Of a stretch of 38,060 nt of DNA, positions 36,135 through 38,060 are shown piece by piece. Source of the stretch: Gammaproteobacteria bacterium. Its GTDB lineage: Bacteria; Pseudomonadota; Gammaproteobacteria; UBA6429; Thiohalophilaceae. Every line of letters starts with the position of its first letter. Position 1 is the stretch's first letter. Where the stretch lies: assembly GCA_026197095.1 (NCBI GenBank), contig JAPHTF010000071.1, positions 1-38,060 on the forward strand. Direction: 5' to 3'. Below the pieces are notes generated by a model. The model made no database searches, was not told the DNA's origin, and saw nothing but the letters and a program-made list of their open reading frames with translations. The position numbers and the translations under genes were made by a program.

Positions 36135-36201
36135 TATTATTTTCAACCTTATAATATGTCGGTGTTTAGGTGAATTATTAGCGAATAAATCCTGTAACAC
36201 C

Positions 36202-36230
36202 TATGTATGAAAATGCTGCTCTGCTGTCAA
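36202..36230 (-). promoter_or_regulatory. Weak candidate sigma70 promoter for pycAB
   Basis: On the minus strand, TTGACA (36230-36225) is followed after 17 bases by TACATA (36207-36202). The -35 is a full match but the -10 matches only partly. It would give a leader of about 60 bases before the pycA ATG. Confidence 0.35.
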
Positions 36231-36324
36231 GCAGCTAATAATTTGAGCTCTGGTCAATAATCAGACAAATATCACGGAACAGACGGATTAGTAAGGGTTT
36301 TTTGTCTTTTTATTGATGCTTTTT

Positions 36325-36353
36325 TTGACATAGCGGTATCACCTCGATACAAT
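36325..36353 (+). promoter_or_regulatory. Strong sigma70 promoter for yceD-rpmF
   Basis: TTGACA (36325-36330), a 17-base spacer and TACAAT (36348-36353): a perfect -35, optimal spacing and a five-of-six -10. The yceD ATG begins only 9 bases after the -10, so the expected start of transcription is 0-4 bases before the start codon. Confidence 0.8.
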
Positions 36354-36362
36354 CCGCGCCTT

Positions 36363-36902
36363 ATGTCAGGGCAGCATCAACGTCTACCCCTGGAAGTGGA
36401 TCCATTTCGTCTTGCGGCGAGAGAAGAACACTTGCAAGGGGCCATTCCTCTAAAGCAGATGAAGCGTCTTATAAGTGCGCTTACTTCGGATGAGGGTGAT
36501 GTATTAATTGATGTGGTTTTTTCAGTTGATCTTAACCGTGTTGTTTTACTTAGCGGCACAATTCAAACTGATGCAAAACTCATTTGCCAGCGTTGTATGG
36601 GAGAAATGGATCTTCCTGTAAAGCTCGACTTTCAAATCGCTTTTGCACGCTCGGAAGCTGAAATGGAAAGGTTACCTGAAGGATACGAGGTTACCCTGAT
36701 AGAAGATACGCCGATGATGTTGTCGGATATTATTGAGGATGAGATCCTCCTGGCTTTACCACCTGTACCAAAACATCTGGATGAGAAGTGTTCTCCAGAG
36801 GCTGAAGGTTGGAAACGCCAGCAAACGATTGAAACAAATACTGAGAGTGTTAAACAGGACAACCCGTTTGATATTCTTGCAAGTTTAAAGACAGATAAGT
36901 AA
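36363..36902 (+). CDS. yceD: YceD / DUF177 protein
   Basis: A 179-residue YceD-family protein. The family motifs are [12 protein letters not shown] (a Cys pair near residues 77-80), [18 protein letters not shown] and the C-terminal [10 protein letters not shown]. The family is linked to 23S rRNA/large-subunit accumulation and always sits before rpmF. The N-terminal [20 protein letters not shown] matches the E. coli protein, so the ATG at 36363 is probably right despite no Shine-Dalgarno and a promoter just upstream. rpmF follows after 14 bases. Confidence 0.92.
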   Translation: MSGQHQRLPLEVDPFRLAAREEHLQGAIPLKQMKRLISALTSDEGDVLIDVVFSVDLNRVVLLSGTIQTDAKLICQRCMGEMDLPVKLDFQIAFARSEAEMERLPEGYEVTLIEDTPMMLSDIIEDEILLALPPVPKHLDEKCSPEAEGWKRQQTIETNTESVKQDNPFDILASLKTDK

Positions 36903-36916
36903 TACGAGGCTTTATC

Positions 36917-37096
36917 ATGGCTGTACAACAGAACAAAAAATCTCCATCACGTCGCGGCATGCGTCGTTCACATGACGCATTGACTGGTAGCACATTGTCA
37001 ATTGATTCTACGTCAGGTGAAACACATTTACGTCATCACGTGAGTGCTGATGGTTTTTACCGTGGTAAGAAAGTTATCGAAACTAAGGGCGAATAA
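36917..37096 (+). CDS. rpmF: 50S ribosomal protein L32
   Basis: A 59-residue L32: [20 protein letters not shown] start, the highly basic N-terminal half, and a C-terminal [14 protein letters not shown]. It lacks the CxxC zinc pairs of some L32 forms, so it is the zinc-free type, as in most gammaproteobacteria. CGAGG lies at good distance from the ATG. Its last 16 bases form the left arm of a two-tier hairpin. The yceD-rpmF-plsX order is standard. Confidence 0.96.
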   Translation: MAVQQNKKSPSRRGMRRSHDALTGSTLSIDSTSGETHLRHHVSADGFYRGKKVIETKGE

Positions 37097-37130
37097 ATTA
37101 CTCGGACGAGTAATCTCCCTTAGTTTTATC
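37081..37130 (+). terminator. Two-tier hairpin overlapping the rpmF stop
   Basis: The outer stem pairs AACTAAGGG (37081-37089) with CCCTTAGTT (37117-37125). The inner stem pairs ATTACTCG (37097-37104) with CGAGTAAT (37107-37114). Both are perfect. A TT-ATC-TTT tract follows, a weak U-run. It could be a partial terminator or an mRNA 3' stabiliser that lets L32 be made in excess of PlsX. Confidence 0.65.
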
Positions 37131-37229
37131 TTTGCTTAACATGCAGCAAAGTAAATAATTTTTTATTGTGTAATTGCGGGATATGGGAAACCATGTCCCG
37201 TATTTGCTTTTAAACGGACATCATAATTC

Positions 37230-38060
37230 ATGAGTAAATCTCAAGTTACGATATCACTTGATTGTATGGGCGGCGATTATGGCGTTTCTATAGTGGTACC
37301 GGCTGCACTTGATGCATTATCAAAGTATAAGAATTTATCCTTAATTCTTGTGGGCGATGAAAATGCCATCAAACAAGAGTTAGGTGATAACGCAACAAAG
37401 TTTTCATCTCGTATTGATGTTCAGCATGCAACTCAAGTAGTGGGATCTTCAGAAGCACCTTCAGTCGCACTGCGTGGCAAAAAAGATTCTTCTATGCGTG
37501 TTGCGATAAACCTTGTTAAAGAAGGTAAAGCGCAAGCTTCCGTAAGTGCAGGTAATACCGGCGCACTCATGGCCACAGCACGTTTCGTCTTAAAGACGTT
37601 GCCGGGCATTGATCGACCTGCTATCTGTAGCACACTTCCAAATGCTCATAACCCAACTGGCTTTACTCATGTGTTAGATTTAGGGGCAAATGTCGATTCA
37701 TCTGCTGAGTCATTACTTGAATTTGCATTTATGGGCGATGCTCTCGCTGAAGCAGTGTTTGATCTTGATGCACCATCAATTGGCTTATTAAATATTGGTG
37801 AAGAGGAAATTAAGGGTAATGAACGTGTTAAAGAAGCCTCTCGTTTACTTACCAATAGTAATTTAAATTATATCGGTTACGTTGAAGGTGACGGTATCTT
37901 CCTTGGCTCTGTTGATGTGGTTGTATGTGATGGTTTTATTGGTAATGTCATGCTGAAAACGACCGAAGGTGCTGCAAAAATGATTACCGGTTTTCTTAAA
38001 GAAGAATACAAGGCTAACATTTTTTCCAGGCTCGCAGCACTCATTTCACTGCCTGCATTA
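37230..38060 (+). CDS. plsX: Phosphate acyltransferase PlsX, C-terminus cut by window edge
   Basis: The first 277 residues of PlsX, which turns acyl-ACP into acyl-phosphate for phospholipid synthesis. The N-terminal SLDCMGGDYGVSIVVPAAL carries the MGGD motif, followed by SVSAGNTGALMATAR, VLDLGANVD and the later GFIGNVMLKTTEG. Full-length enzymes are about 340 residues, so roughly 60 are missing. Note GDYGVS where GDxGP/GDHGP is more common. ACGGA lies upstream of the ATG. fabH/fabD probably follow outside the window. Confidence 0.94.
   Translation, partial: MSKSQVTISLDCMGGDYGVSIVVPAALDALSKYKNLSLILVGDENAIKQELGDNATKFSSRIDVQHATQVVGSSEAPSVALRGKKDSSMRVAINLVKEGKAQASVSAGNTGALMATARFVLKTLPGIDRPAICSTLPNAHNPTGFTHVLDLGANVDSSAESLLEFAFMGDALAEAVFDLDAPSIGLLNIGEEEIKGNERVKEASRLLTNSNLNYIGYVEGDGIFLGSVDVVVCDGFIGNVMLKTTEGAAKMITGFLKEEYKANIFSRLAALISLPAL

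Noticed and set aside
36135-36200. 22-residue N-terminal extension of pycA
   Set aside because: Biotin carboxylases begin at the MIKRLLIANRGEIA segment; the extension has no similarity and lies in the promoter region.

Overview
The window looks like a chromosomal segment of a low-GC, polarly flagellated gammaproteobacterium. The evidence is the gene order: motAB-rsgA-orn; fliLMNOPQR-flhBA-flhFG-fliA-cheYZAB-motCD-parC-parP-cheW-DUF2802; rne/rluC; and maf(yceF)...yceD-rpmF-plsX. These are the neighbourhoods known from Pseudomonas-type genomes. Genus cannot be fixed from this sequence. I see no tRNA, rRNA, CRISPR array, prophage or intact insertion sequence.

Region by region. (1) 1-2842: a partial HDOD gene on the minus strand, divergent from motAB, with a sigma28-like promoter before motA. 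(2) 2886-6415: a minus-strand run of rsgA, a pterin dehydratase, a small c-type cytochrome and an M48 membrane protease, divergent from orn. (3) 6596-17238: a tightly coupled flagellar operon. It runs from a good sigma54-like site through the C-ring (fliMN), export gate (fliOPQR, flhBA), polar placement factors (flhF, flhG) and sigma28 (fliA). (4) 17239-26482: a 301-base regulatory gap with a very good sigma28-like promoter, then cheY, cheZ, cheA, cheB, a second stator pair (motCD), the array-positioning genes parC/parP, cheW, an unlisted 58-codon ORF and a DUF2802 membrane protein. (5) 26575-32059: rne, facing away from rluC, a HAD phosphatase and an S49 peptidase. (6) 32165-36134: minus-strand maf and a two-subunit pyruvate carboxylase (pycA, pycB/oadA). 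(7) 36325-38060: yceD-rpmF-plsX, entering lipid synthesis.

How the parts fit together: the predicted promoters form a flagellar hierarchy. Sigma54 sites sit before fliL (structural and fliA operon) and possibly before cheW. Sigma28 sites sit before motA and cheY (late motility and chemotaxis). FlhF/FlhG would place one polar flagellum, and ParC/ParP would place the chemoreceptor array at the same pole. CheA carries an unusual four-copy acidic linker motif between its phosphotransfer and dimerisation domains, which may be a docking site for ParP.

The least ordinary signals are the repeated CheA linker, a near-consensus sigma70 promoter so close to the yceD start that the mRNA would be leaderless, a 28-base-arm inverted repeat beside maf, the short ORF after cheW, and a terminator-like hairpin that includes the end of rpmF. 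No wholly novel multi-gene system is evident: most of the window is well-recognised core machinery.
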